DNA of 32,474 bases from JBEVNX01 sp040507895 (GTDB lineage: Bacteria; Desulfobacterota; Binatia; JACPRU01). Below the pieces are notes generated by a model. That model worked only from the letters and a program-made list of their open reading frames with translations. It was not told where the DNA came from and searched no databases. The translations under genes were made by a program, and so were the position numbers. Every line of letters begins with the position of its first letter. Positions within the stretch are counted from its first letter, which is position 1. Shown here piece after piece: positions 1 to 6,795 of the stretch. The stretch is from positions 1 through 32,474 of the forward strand of contig JBEVNX010000076.1 in NCBI GenBank assembly GCA_040507895.1, written 5' to 3'.

Positions 1-147
1 GTCGGGATTCACCGACTCGCCGAGCGCTCGCAGCGTTTGCTTGCCGCTCTCGCTCCAGGATTCGCCGCTTTGCTTCCAAGCATCCTTCTGGCTCGAGCTG
101 CATGCGGCGAACAATAAAGCCGAGAGGACGGACAGGGCCCGTTTCAT
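1..147 (-). CDS. Putative lipoprotein, N-terminal part (runs off left edge)
   Basis: The minus strand from an ATG at 147 reads without interruption to the window edge, giving 49 residues. They begin MKRALSVLSALLFAAC, a classic lipoprotein signal: positive start, hydrophobic core and the lipobox FAAC with Cys16 as the lipid-bearing residue. The mature part seen so far (SSSQKDAWKQSGESWSESG...) is Ser/Lys/Glu-rich and polar, and I do not recognise a family. The protein is expected to be anchored in the inner or outer membrane after SPase II processing. It is transcribed divergently from surE with 97 bp between the starts. No strong Shine-Dalgarno is visible. The signal peptide makes this reading frame far more convincing than the overlapping plus-strand extension of surE. 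The function is unknown and the C-terminus is missing. Confidence 0.7.
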   Translation of the reverse strand, partial: MKRALSVLSALLFAACSSSQKDAWKQSGESWSESGKQTLRALGESVNPD

Positions 148-244
148 GAAGTCGAGCGTAGCCGGGGGACACGGCGCGGGAAAGGGGCGAAACGGCTCGA
201 TCGACAAAATTGAGGCTTTCGACTACCTAAGAGCGCGTCGCCTC

Positions 245-994
245 ATGATTCTGGTCTCGAACGACGACGGCATCCATTCCGAGGGGTTGCGGGCGCTGAG
301 CGATGCTATGAAGTCGCTCGACGATGTCGTGGTGGTGGCTCCGGATCGTGAGCGGAGCGCGGCGAGCCACTCCCTGACGCTGCACCGGCCGCTGCGCGTC
401 GAAGAGATCCGCACCGGCTGGTTTGCCGTCGATGGCACTCCGACGGACTGCGTGCTCCTCGGGGTTCACGCCTTGTTGCCGAGCCGTCCGCGGCTCGTGG
501 TCTCGGGTATCAATCGCGGGGCCAATCTGGGAGATGATCTCCACTACTCGGGGACCGTGTCAGCCGCGATGGAGGCCATGTTGCTCGGCATCCCGTCGAT
601 TGCCATCTCGCTCGCCGCTCGGCGCGACTTCCGCTTCGGCCCGTCGGCCCGCTTCGTCGAGCGCCTCGCCGGCTACGTGCTCGGCGCGGGCTTGCCGCCG
701 AGCACGCTGCTCAACGTCAATGTCCCCGAGACCGCGGAGGGCGAGGAGCCGCGGGGCTTCCGCCTCGCCCGTCAGGGCCGGCGGCGTTACAGCGACGCGA
801 TCACCCAGCACGTCGATCCGCGAGGACGCGCCTACTACTGGATCGGCGGCGACGAGATCGAGGGCCATGGAGAGGAAGGCACGGACTTCGCCGCCATCGC
901 TTCGGGAATGATCGCGGTCACGCCGATCCATATCGACCTGACCAACCACGCTTGCTGGGAGCAGCTCGAACACATGGAGCTCGGATGGCCGTGA
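245..994 (+). CDS. surE: 5'-nucleotidase SurE
   Basis: SurE is a metal-dependent nucleoside 5'-monophosphate phosphatase of the cytoplasm that acts in nucleotide salvage and stationary-phase survival. The product is 249 residues, normal for the family. It opens with MILVSNDDG, the family metal-binding signature (Asp7-Asp8 type), and continues with APDRERSAASHSLT, DGTPTDC, SGINRGANLGDDLHYSGTVSAA and TDFAAIASGMIAVTPI, all conserved SurE blocks. The ATG at 245 is chosen because family homology starts there. The frame is open for another 204 bp upstream, but that part lies opposite a lipoprotein gene and has no SurE character. The 3' end overlaps pcm by 10 bp, the common surE-pcm pairing of stationary-phase repair genes. 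No convincing promoter was found in the 97-bp intergenic region. Confidence 0.96.
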   Translation: MILVSNDDGIHSEGLRALSDAMKSLDDVVVVAPDRERSAASHSLTLHRPLRVEEIRTGWFAVDGTPTDCVLLGVHALLPSRPRLVVSGINRGANLGDDLHYSGTVSAAMEAMLLGIPSIAISLAARRDFRFGPSARFVERLAGYVLGAGLPPSTLLNVNVPETAEGEEPRGFRLARQGRRRYSDAITQHVDPRGRAYYWIGGDEIEGHGEEGTDFAAIASGMIAVTPIHIDLTNHACWEQLEHMELGWP

Positions 995-1632
995 ACTACG
1001 AGGGCGCGCGGCAGAAGATGCTCGACGCGCAGATCCGCGCGCGCAACGTGCGCGACCCCCGCGTGCTCGAGGCCGTACGCAAGGTGCCGCGGCACCTGTT
1101 CGTCGAGGAGGCGCTGCGCGACCGCGCCTACTTGGACAAGGCGTTACCCATCGGCGAGAAGCAGACGATCTCGCAACCCTACATGGTGGCGGCGATGAGC
1201 GAGGCGCTCGAACTCACGGGGCGCGAGCGCGTGCTCGAGATCGGCACGGGATCGGGATACCAAACGGCGATTCTCGCCGAGCTCGCCGAGAGCGTGTTCT
1301 CCGTCGAGCGAATCGCGAGCTTCGTGCCGCTGGCGCGCAGGCGCCTGGAATCGCTCGGCCGCTACAACGTGCTCGTCAAGGTAGGCGACGGCACAATCGG
1401 GTGGAGCGAGCACGCACCGTATGAGGCGATCCTGGTGACGGCGGCCGCTCCTCAGCTGCCGCGGCCGCTGCTCGAGCAGCTGAGCGTCGGCGGACGGCTG
1501 GTGGTACCAATGGGACCGGAGGAATCGCAGACGCTGATGAGGATTCGCAGGGACGAGGAAGGCTTCCACGAGGAGGCGCTCGGCGAGTGTCGCTTCGTGA
1601 AGCTCATCGGGCGGCACGGCTGGGCGGGGTGA
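985..1632 (+). CDS. pcm: Protein-L-isoaspartate O-methyltransferase
   Basis: The enzyme transfers a methyl group from S-adenosylmethionine to L-isoaspartyl residues of aged proteins, starting their repair to aspartate. The product is 215 residues, the usual size. It shows the PCMT block ALPIGEKQTISQPYMVAAM and the SAM-binding glycine motif VLEIGTGSGYQTAILAEL, then a GDGTIGW segment and the C-terminal GGRLVVPMG strand. The ATG at 985 gives the expected N-terminus MAVNYEGARQKML and overlaps the surE stop (992-994), so translation is probably coupled. Its own stop overlaps the GTG of the nlpD-like gene in a GTGA arrangement. The surE-pcm-nlpD order is also known from gammaproteobacteria, where rpoS follows; here apt follows instead. 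Confidence 0.96.
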   Translation: MAVNYEGARQKMLDAQIRARNVRDPRVLEAVRKVPRHLFVEEALRDRAYLDKALPIGEKQTISQPYMVAAMSEALELTGRERVLEIGTGSGYQTAILAELAESVFSVERIASFVPLARRRLESLGRYNVLVKVGDGTIGWSEHAPYEAILVTAAAPQLPRPLLEQLSVGGRLVVPMGPEESQTLMRIRRDEEGFHEEALGECRFVKLIGRHGWAG

Positions 1633-2342
1633 TCTCGGCCCGCAATCGACGCCGCTTTCGCGCCACGGTCCTCTGTTCGCTTGCTCTCCTGTCCGCCGAT
1701 TGTGCAACGCGGACCGCGGTGCGCGGGCCAGGGATCGTTCATGTCGTCGGCCGCGGCGAGAACCTGTTCCGCATCGGCAAGACGTACGGCATCGACTACC
1801 GCGATCTCGCCCGCGTGAACCGCATCCCCGACTCCGCCCGCATCGAGATCGGTCAGCGCATTTTCATTCCCGGTGCCACGCGGCGCCTGCCGGTGGAGAT
1901 CATCGCGCCGCTCGAGACGTCGGACCGCGCGCCCGCTCCGAGCGAGCTGCCGTCCGGGCCGGATCGCTTGCGCTGGCCGACGCGCACCGGCGCGTTGACC
2001 TCCGGCTTCGGTCCCCGCAACGGCACGTTCCACGACGGCATCGACATCGCGGCTCCCGAGGGTACTCCGGTCTACGCGGCGCGCGGCGGACGCGTCATTT
2101 ACAGCGACCAGATCCCTGGGTATGGGAACATCGTGATCCTCGAGCACGCCGACGGCCTGTCGACCGTCTATGCGCACAACCAGAAGAACGAAGTCGCACA
2201 GGGCGAGGTGGTCCGTCAGGGCGACGAAGTCTCGCGGGTCGGACAGACGGGGCGGACCACGGGCCCGAATCTGCACTTCGAGGTGCGCATTCAGAACGTC
2301 GCCCGCAACCCGCTCTTCTTCCTTCCGCCGTGGCCCGGCTAG
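1629..2342 (+). CDS. nlpD: LysM and M23-domain protein, NlpD-like
   Basis: The product is 237 residues from a GTG at 1629 that overlaps the pcm stop (GTGA). Visible parts: a basic N-terminus with a hydrophobic stretch ending ALLSADC, a LysM peptidoglycan-binding domain (about residues 35-83, IVHVVGRGENLFRIGKTYG to QRIFIPG), a Pro-rich linker, and a C-terminal M23/LytM domain (about 120-232). M23 metal ligands are partly kept: HxxxD in FHDGID and the last His in NLHFEVR. The first His of the usual HxH is Asn, a position thought to be catalytic in LytM. This resembles NlpD/EnvC-type factors, which activate amidases rather than cut the wall themselves. The lipobox is poor (Asp before Cys), so lipidation is uncertain. 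I infer a periplasmic cell-division or cell-wall hydrolase regulator. Confidence 0.85.
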   Translation: MISARNRRRFRATVLCSLALLSADCATRTAVRGPGIVHVVGRGENLFRIGKTYGIDYRDLARVNRIPDSARIEIGQRIFIPGATRRLPVEIIAPLETSDRAPAPSELPSGPDRLRWPTRTGALTSGFGPRNGTFHDGIDIAAPEGTPVYAARGGRVIYSDQIPGYGNIVILEHADGLSTVYAHNQKNEVAQGEVVRQGDEVSRVGQTGRTTGPNLHFEVRIQNVARNPLFFLPPWPG

Positions 2343-2361
2343 GCTCCTGGGAGGAGGAGTC

Positions 2362-2874
2362 GTGAGGGACCTGAAGGCGCTGATCCGCGACATCCCGGAC
2401 TTCCCGAAGGCCGGCATCCTGTTTCGCGACGTGACCCCGTTGCTGCTCGACGCGCCGGCCTTTCGCGAGACGGTGGAACGGATCTGCGCGCCGTTCCTGA
2501 AGCGGATAGACGTCGTCGTCGGCATCGAGTCGAGGGGATTCATCGTCGGCGCCGCCGTCGCGTATCACCTCGGCACGGGCCTCGCGCTGGTGCGCAAGCC
2601 GGGCAAGCTGCCCGCCGCCACTTACGAGGCACGCTACGACCTCGAATACGGCAGCGACGGGCTCGAGATCCATCAGGACGCCTTCCGCCACGGCAGTCGG
2701 GTGCTCGTCGTGGATGATTTGCTCGCCACCGGTGGGACCGCAGCGGCGACGATGGAGCTCGTCCGCCGCACGGGCGGCGACGTGGTCGCCTGTGCCTTCG
2801 TCATCGAGCTCACCGCGCTCGCCGGGCGCGAGCGCCTGGCACCCGCCGCGGTCCATTCACTGATCCAGTATTGA
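2362..2874 (+). CDS. apt: Adenine phosphoribosyltransferase
   Basis: The enzyme converts adenine and PRPP to AMP and pyrophosphate in purine salvage. The product is 170 residues, the family length. It starts VRDLKALIRDIPDFPKAG, typical of Apt. It contains the block GIESRGFIVGAAVAYHLG, the RKPGKLPA loop, YGSDGLEIHQDA, and the PRPP-binding motif VLVVDDLLATGGTA, with the two acidic residues and glycine loop intact. The GTG at 2362 is preceded by a very strong Shine-Dalgarno (GGAGGAG, 2350-2358), which settles the start. It lies 19 bp after the nlpD-like gene and 22 bp before fumC, so it probably shares their transcript. prs, elsewhere in this window, makes its substrate PRPP. Confidence 0.96.
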   Translation: MRDLKALIRDIPDFPKAGILFRDVTPLLLDAPAFRETVERICAPFLKRIDVVVGIESRGFIVGAAVAYHLGTGLALVRKPGKLPAATYEARYDLEYGSDGLEIHQDAFRHGSRVLVVDDLLATGGTAAATMELVRRTGGDVVACAFVIELTALAGRERLAPAAVHSLIQY

Positions 2875-2896
2875 GCGCGGGAAAGGAAGCGACGTC

Positions 2897-4291
2897 ATGT
2901 CCGAGTTTCGCATCGAGCGCGACAGCATGGGGGAGATGCAGGTCCCCGCGGATGCCTACTACGCTGCGCAGACGGCGCGGGCGGTGGAGAATTTTCCGAT
3001 CTCCAAGCTCCGCTTCGGCCGACCGTTCCTCCGCGCGCTCGCGCTCGTCAAGCTGGCTGCCGCGAAGGCCAACGCCGAGCTCGGCCTGCTCGCAGCGGAG
3101 AAGGCCAACGCGATCTTGCAGGCCGCGCGCGAGGTAGCGGATGGAAAATTCGATCGGGAGTTCGTGGTCGACGTCTTCCAGACGGGCTCGGGGACGTCGA
3201 CCAACATGAATATGAACGAGGTGATCGCCACTCGGGCGATCGAGATCCTCGGCGGCCGGCGGGGCGACAAGTCCGTGCACCCGAACGACGATGTGAACAT
3301 GGGACAGTCGACCAACGACGTGTTCCCGACGGCGATTCACGTCGCCGCGCTCGAAGCGGTCGAACGCCGGCTCCTGCCGGCGTTGCGAGCGCTCGCCGAG
3401 AGCTTCGAAGCGAAAGCCCAGGAGTTCGCGGACGTCGTCAAGGCGGGCCGGACGCACCTGCAGGACGCCGTGCCGGTGACGCTCGGTCAGGAATTCTCCG
3501 GCTACGCGAGCGTGATGCGTCACGGCATTCGGCGGGTCGAGAATTGCCGCGCGAGCCTGACCGAGCTTCCGCTCGGCGGCACGGCGCTCGGCACGGGAAT
3601 CAACGCCGACCCGCGCTTCGCACCGCACGCGATCCAGGAGCTCAATCGCCTGACGGGCCTCGGCTTTCGGCGCGCCGAGAACGCCTTCGAGGCGATGCAG
3701 AACCGCGACGCCGCCGTCGAGCTCTCTGGAGCGCTGCGCACCATTGCGGTCGGGCTCATGAAGATCGCCAACGACCTTCGCCTGTTGGCCTCGGGCTCGC
3801 GCACCGGCCTCAACGAGATCGAGCTGCCGGCGACGCAGCCGGGCTCGAGCATCATGCCGGGCAAGGTCAATCCGGTGATCGCCGAGGCGGTGAACATGGT
3901 GGCGGCGCAGATCATCGGCTACGACGCCGCGGTGGTGATCGCAGCGATGAACGGCAACCTCGACTTGAACGTCATGATGCCGGTGATCGCGTACGATCTG
4001 TTGGAGTCGATTGAGCTCGGCGCGTCGGCGAGCCGGGTGTTCGCCGAGAAATGCGTGAGCGGCATCAAGGCCAACATCGAGCGCTGCCGCCAATACGGCG
4101 AGCTCACAGGCCAACTCGTCACGGCGCTGGCGCCGGTCATCGGCTATGACAAAGCGGCAGCCGTCTACAAGAAGGCGGTCGCCCGGGACGTGTCGATCCG
4201 GCAGGTCATCCTCGAGGACAAGCTCTTGCCGGAAAAGAAGCTCGATGAGATTCTCGACCTGAAGAAGCTCACGCAAGGCGGGCGCGCATGA
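2897..4291 (+). CDS. fumC: Class II fumarate hydratase
   Basis: Fumarase C catalyses reversible hydration of fumarate to L-malate in the TCA cycle and needs no iron-sulfur cluster. The product is 464 residues, close to E. coli FumC. It begins FRIERDSMGEMQVPADAYY and has all superfamily blocks: QTGSGTSTNMNMNEV, NMGQSTNDVFPTAIH, GRTHLQDAVPVTLGQEFSGY, and the signature GSSIMPGKVNP, whose loop serine is the proposed catalytic base. Aspartase also carries these blocks, but the N-terminal DSMGEMQVPADAYY favours fumarase. The ATG at 2897 has a purine-rich Shine-Dalgarno (GGAAAGGAAG, about 2879-2888). It is the last gene of the surE group on the plus strand, and no terminator hairpin was seen after it. 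Confidence 0.95.
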   Translation: MSEFRIERDSMGEMQVPADAYYAAQTARAVENFPISKLRFGRPFLRALALVKLAAAKANAELGLLAAEKANAILQAAREVADGKFDREFVVDVFQTGSGTSTNMNMNEVIATRAIEILGGRRGDKSVHPNDDVNMGQSTNDVFPTAIHVAALEAVERRLLPALRALAESFEAKAQEFADVVKAGRTHLQDAVPVTLGQEFSGYASVMRHGIRRVENCRASLTELPLGGTALGTGINADPRFAPHAIQELNRLTGLGFRRAENAFEAMQNRDAAVELSGALRTIAVGLMKIANDLRLLASGSRTGLNEIELPATQPGSSIMPGKVNPVIAEAVNMVAAQIIGYDAAVVIAAMNGNLDLNVMMPVIAYDLLESIELGASASRVFAEKCVSGIKANIERCRQYGELTGQLVTALAPVIGYDKAAAVYKKAVARDVSIRQVILEDKLLPEKKLDEILDLKKLTQGGRA

Positions 4292-4325
4292 GGGGCCGCC
4301 TCACGTCCCTGCGCACGCGGGGATC

Positions 4326-4703
4326 GTGATTCATTGGCAAAAGAAGCTCGAGGGGCTCCGGCACGTCGGCTCGTGTCGCATTACCACCCGGGGCCGCAAG
4401 ACCGGCCGCCCGCACACGGTGACGATCTGGTTCGTCGTCGCCGAGGAGAGGCTCATCTACCTCGGCACGCTGCAGATGGGGCGTGACTGGCCGAAGAACG
4501 TCGCCGCCAACCCCGAGGTCGTTCTCGAGATCAACGGTCTGCGACTTCTCGGGAATGCCCGACTCATCACCGACGAGTCGAAGCGCGTAAGGGCCGAGTC
4601 CGCCCTTTCCGCCAAGTATTGGGGCGTATGGATCAGCTCATGGCTCGGGCTTCGCCCGCAAGGCGTGTTCGAGGTGGAGGTATCCGGGGAAGCGGCCCCG
4701 TGA
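4326..4703 (+). CDS. Split-barrel deazaflavin/F420-type oxidoreductase family protein
   Basis: A 125-residue protein from a GTG at 4326. The N-terminal part, CRITTRGRKTGRPHTVTIWFVV, matches the TTxGRKTG block of the DUF385 / deazaflavin-dependent nitroreductase (Ddn-like) split beta-barrel family. NPEVVLEINGLRLLGNARLI fits the following barrel strands. Members bind reduced cofactor F420 or a flavin and reduce quinones or nitro compounds, but many are uncharacterised, so the substrate cannot be named. It sits 34 bp after fumC on the same strand and is convergent with the MaoC gene (28 bp between stops). A second split-barrel protein, of the PPOX type, lies at 13281-13715. I am fairly sure of the fold and not of the cofactor. 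Confidence 0.7.
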   Translation: MIHWQKKLEGLRHVGSCRITTRGRKTGRPHTVTIWFVVAEERLIYLGTLQMGRDWPKNVAANPEVVLEINGLRLLGNARLITDESKRVRAESALSAKYWGVWISSWLGLRPQGVFEVEVSGEAAP

Positions 4704-4731
4704 GTGACAATCGCGCTTCCGCGACGCCGCG

Positions 4732-5196
4732 CTAGCGGTAGTACCGGTAGAGGGCCTCGGCCACGCAACCCGGCTTCGATTCGCCTTCGACCTCGAACGT
4801 CATGGACACGGTCACCTGAGCGCCCGCTGCGTTGGCGATCGCCTCGACGTCCGCTAGGGTCGCCTTCAGGCGCACGCGCTTGCCGATGCGTACCGGGCCC
4901 GGGTAGCGGAGCTTGTTCAACCCATAGTTGATGCCCATCTTGATCCCCTTCACCTCGATGATCTGCTCCATCAGGTGAGGGGCCAACGAAAGCGTGTAGT
5001 AGCCGTGTGCGATCGGTCCGCCGAAGGGGGATTCCTTGCGGGCGCGCTCCGGATCGACGTGGATCCACTGATGGTCGAGGGTCGCGTCGGCGAACTTGTT
5101 GATCTCTTCCTGCGTGACGAGATGCCAGTCGGAAACGCCGATTTCCTGACCCTTCATCCCTTGGAGCTCGTCGAGCGTCAGCGTGCGCGCCGCCAT
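4732..5196 (-). CDS. MaoC-like (R)-specific enoyl-CoA hydratase family protein
   Basis: A 154-residue single hot-dog-fold protein. The hydratase-2 signature is clear: FADATLDHQWIHVDPERA carries the catalytic pair Asp41 and His46 at the family spacing, followed by GPIAHGYYTLSL, the second conserved block. Such enzymes hydrate trans-2-enoyl-CoA to (R)-3-hydroxyacyl-CoA. Close relatives also act on other acyl-CoA or ACP substrates, so the pathway (fatty acid breakdown, polyhydroxyalkanoate supply or another) is open. The ATG at 5196 follows a modest AGGG Shine-Dalgarno. The gene faces the split-barrel gene on its 3' side. Upstream, 109 bp of non-coding DNA holding a short repeated motif separate it from the zinc-ribbon gene. 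Confidence 0.88.
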   Translation of the reverse strand: MAARTLTLDELQGMKGQEIGVSDWHLVTQEEINKFADATLDHQWIHVDPERARKESPFGGPIAHGYYTLSLAPHLMEQIIEVKGIKMGINYGLNKLRYPGPVRIGKRVRLKATLADVEAIANAAGAQVTVSMTFEVEGESKPGCVAEALYRYYR

Positions 5197-5220
5197 GGGG
5201 TTATCCCTTTTTCTTTGCCT

Positions 5221-5280
5221 GGGTCTGACACCAAACCGTGCGAGGGCCGTGCGCGGGCTCCACGGGTGCGGGGTCTGACG
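5221..5280. repeat. Pair of short direct repeats (GGGTCTGAC), 50 bp apart
   Basis: In the 109-bp gap between the MaoC and zinc-ribbon genes, GGGTCTGAC occurs at 5221 and again at 5271. The first copy extends to GGTCTGACACC, an imperfect palindrome. Elements built on similar GGTGTCAGACC-type cores are common as dispersed REP-like sequences in proteobacterial genomes, so this may be a remnant of one. No transposase is present, and a chance pair cannot be excluded. Nothing else coding was seen in this gap. Confidence 0.25.
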
Positions 5281-5305
5281 TGTCGGGAGGCGATCGGAGG
5301 AGCCC

Positions 5306-5488
5306 TCAATGCTTGTGCTCGACCTTCTTGCCGTAGCTCACTTCGCCTTTGTCGACGCGCAGCGAGAAGCCGCATTCCGGGTTCGTGCAAACCCACGCTT
5401 TGAAGAACACCGACGATCCTTCCTGGCCATAGTCCGAAAGAGGTATGAGAATTCCGTTGTTGCATTTCTGACACTTCGGAAGGTCCAT
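5306..5488 (-). CDS. Small zinc-ribbon protein, function unknown
   Basis: A 60-residue cytoplasmic protein. It has two cysteine pairs, CQKC (Cys6, Cys9) and CTNPEC (Cys34, Cys39), spaced as in a zinc ribbon, and a His-rich end (EHKH). The ATG at 5488 has an excellent Shine-Dalgarno (AAGGAGG) on the minus strand just upstream, and a plausible promoter lies 45 nt further back, so I regard it as a real gene despite its size. Single-ribbon proteins of this kind may bind nucleic acid or partner proteins; no specific family or partner can be named. It stands alone, with a gap on the MaoC side and tRNA-Arg on the other. Confidence 0.72.
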   Translation of the reverse strand: MDLPKCQKCNNGILIPLSDYGQEGSSVFFKAWVCTNPECGFSLRVDKGEVSYGKKVEHKH

Positions 5489-5539
5489 CGCCCCCCTCCT
5501 TATCCCGGCAGATCGTGCTGCCGCCCAGCACCAACGGCG

Positions 5540-5568
5540 AGTGTAGTGTCGGGTCGCCGTGAACGCAA
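5540..5568 (-). promoter_or_regulatory. Putative sigma70-type promoter of the zinc-ribbon gene
   Basis: Read on the minus strand, TTGCGT (5568-5563) and TACACT (5545-5540) are separated by exactly 17 nt. Transcription would start near 5533, leaving a 45-nt leader with a strong AAGGAGG before the ATG at 5488. The -35 box matches only its TTG half, so this is an inference. The 153-bp gap (5489-5641) holds nothing else I can identify. Confidence 0.45.
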
Positions 5569-5641
5569 GGAGGGGAAATGGCGCGGGGAACCGCGGCAGA
5601 AACGCCGTCTCGCCACTCTACCGCGGGGTCGGGAGGATGAA

Positions 5642-5713
5642 TGCCCCCGCCAAGAATCGAACTTGGACCTGCAGCTCCGGAGGCTGCCGTGATATCCATT
5701 TCACCACGGGGGC
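5642..5713 (-). tRNA. tRNA-Arg (anticodon CCG)
   Basis: The minus strand folds into a full 72-nt cloverleaf. The acceptor arms GCCCCCG/CGGGGGC pair perfectly, the D stem is GTGA/TCAC, and the anticodon stem GCAGC/GCTGC encloses the loop CTCCGGA with anticodon CCG (codon CGG, Arg). The T arm is CCAAG-TTCGATT-CTTGG and the discriminator base is A. CCA is not encoded and must be added. A -10-like TAGTAT (5734-5729, minus strand) sits about 16 nt upstream of the 5' end but has no clear -35. It may also be read from suhB, whose stop lies 44 nt upstream. Confidence 0.95.
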
Positions 5714-5757
5714 AGGCGAACGGAGCGAATACTACATCCTCGCCACCTCGTCGACGA

Positions 5758-6555
5758 CTACAGCAGCGGCGCGAGGACTTCGATCATCTGTTGGTGGATC
5801 CTCCCGTTCGAAGCCACCGTCTGCTCGCCGAAGGGATCGAAATGGCCGCCCTCGAAGTCGCTGATCCGGCCGCCGGCTTCTTCGACGATCAGCGCTCCGG
5901 CCGCGGTGTCCCACGGCTTGAGCTTCCATTCCCAGAATCCGTCGACCCGGCCGACGGCGACCCAGCAGAGGTCGAGAGCGGCGGATCCGGCGCGGCGTAC
6001 GCCCTGCGTGCGCATCATGAAACCTTTGAAGAATGAGAGATAGTAGTCCGCGTGCTCACGGCGGTCGTACGGGAAGCCGCTGGCGAGAAGCGCCGAGCCG
6101 AGGTCGGCAGTCGTGGAGACCTCCAGCCGCCGGTCGTTCATGCGGGCGCCGCTACCGCGCCGCGCGCTGAAGAGCTCCTCGCGGACCGGATCGTAGACCA
6201 AGCCGAGGATCGTCTCGCCGCGCCGGGAAAGTGCGAGCGAGACCGACACCTGAGGGTAGCGGTGCGCGAAGTTCGTCGTTCCGTCGAGCGGGTCGATGAG
6301 CCACAGGAACTCGTGATCGCCGCGCGCGCCGGACTCCTCGGCGAGGACGGCATGCTCGGGGAACGCCGAAGTGATCACCCCGAGGATCGCTTCTTCGCAG
6401 GCGCGATCGACCTCGGTGACGAGATCGATGGCCGTCGACTTCCGCTCGATCCGCCGTTGTTGCTCGTGCCAGCGCCGCTTGATGATCGTGCCGGCGCGGT
6501 CGACGGCGAGCCGTGCCGCCGATTCGAACGCCTCCACCACGCCGCGTTGTGTCAC
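5758..6555 (-). CDS. suhB: Inositol monophosphatase family protein (SuhB-like)
   Basis: A 265-residue member of the Mg2+-dependent inositol monophosphatase superfamily, which hydrolyses myo-inositol phosphates and related sugar phosphates. Metal-binding blocks are intact: the Glu of LAEESGARG, WLIDPLDGTTNF (motif A, about residues 84-95) and KPWDTAAGALIVEEAGG (motif B, near the C-terminus). GRVDGFWEWKLKPWD is also typical of SuhB. In E. coli SuhB additionally works in transcription antitermination of rRNA; whether that holds here is unknown. The start is a GTG at 6555. The gene is transcribed away from the tRNA-Gln/prs unit and lies directly upstream of tRNA-Arg on the same strand. Confidence 0.92.
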   Translation of the reverse strand: MTQRGVVEAFESAARLAVDRAGTIIKRRWHEQQRRIERKSTAIDLVTEVDRACEEAILGVITSAFPEHAVLAEESGARGDHEFLWLIDPLDGTTNFAHRYPQVSVSLALSRRGETILGLVYDPVREELFSARRGSGARMNDRRLEVSTTADLGSALLASGFPYDRREHADYYLSFFKGFMMRTQGVRRAGSAALDLCWVAVGRVDGFWEWKLKPWDTAAGALIVEEAGGRISDFEGGHFDPFGEQTVASNGRIHQQMIEVLAPLL

Positions 6556-6581
6556 GCGCGCGACACGTTGTCCACGCGTCG

Positions 6582-6610
6582 TTGACAGCCTCAGAAGGCG
6601 CGGATACGAT
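6582..6610 (+). promoter_or_regulatory. Strong sigma70-type promoter for tRNA-Gln and prs
   Basis: TTGACA (6582-6587, perfect -35) and TACGAT (6605-6610, 4/6 match to TATAAT) are separated by exactly 17 nt. A start site near 6617 would give about 90 nt of leader before tRNA-Gln at 6706. It is the best promoter match in the window and faces the tRNA, as expected for a highly expressed stable RNA. The rest of the suhB-tRNA gap holds no gene that I can see. Confidence 0.75.
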
Positions 6611-6705
6611 GGCTTGTTTCTGATCCCCAGGCCGGAACCGAGTCGGGAGCCCTCTAGCGGGACGGAGTGAAGATCGAGCGGATTGGCGTCTCAACCCTGA
6701 GGTGG

Positions 6706-6776
6706 TGGGCGGTCGCCAAGTGGTAAGGCACCGGTCTTTGGAACCGGTATCGAAGGTTCGAATCCTTCCCGCCCAG
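6706..6776 (+). tRNA. tRNA-Gln (anticodon TTG)
   Basis: A 71-nt cloverleaf. The acceptor TGGGCGG/CCGCCCA pairs perfectly, the D stem is GCC/GGC, and the anticodon stem CCGGT/ACCGG holds the loop CTTTGGA with anticodon TTG (codon CAA, Gln). The T arm is GAAGG-TTCGAAT-CCTTC and the discriminator is G, as required by glutaminyl-tRNA synthetase. A weak first acceptor pair (T-A) is a known tRNA-Gln trait. CCA is not encoded. It lies 19 nt upstream of prs, the tRNA-Gln-prs arrangement conserved in many proteobacteria, and probably forms one transcript with it. Confidence 0.96.
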
Positions 6777-6795
6777 TTTTTCTCGAACGCGCGCG

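Noticed and set aside
201..229. Possible promoter TCGACA-17-TACCTA before surE
   Set aside because: The -10 matches consensus at only two of six positions, too weak to report.
41..244. N-terminal extension of SurE in the same open frame
   Set aside because: SurE homology begins at the ATG at 245, and the upstream stretch lies opposite a convincing lipoprotein signal peptide gene.
2810..4276. 488-codon open frame antisense to fumC
   Set aside because: Composition is Arg/His/Asp-rich shadow sequence caused by GC-rich codon bias; fumC on the other strand has full family homology.
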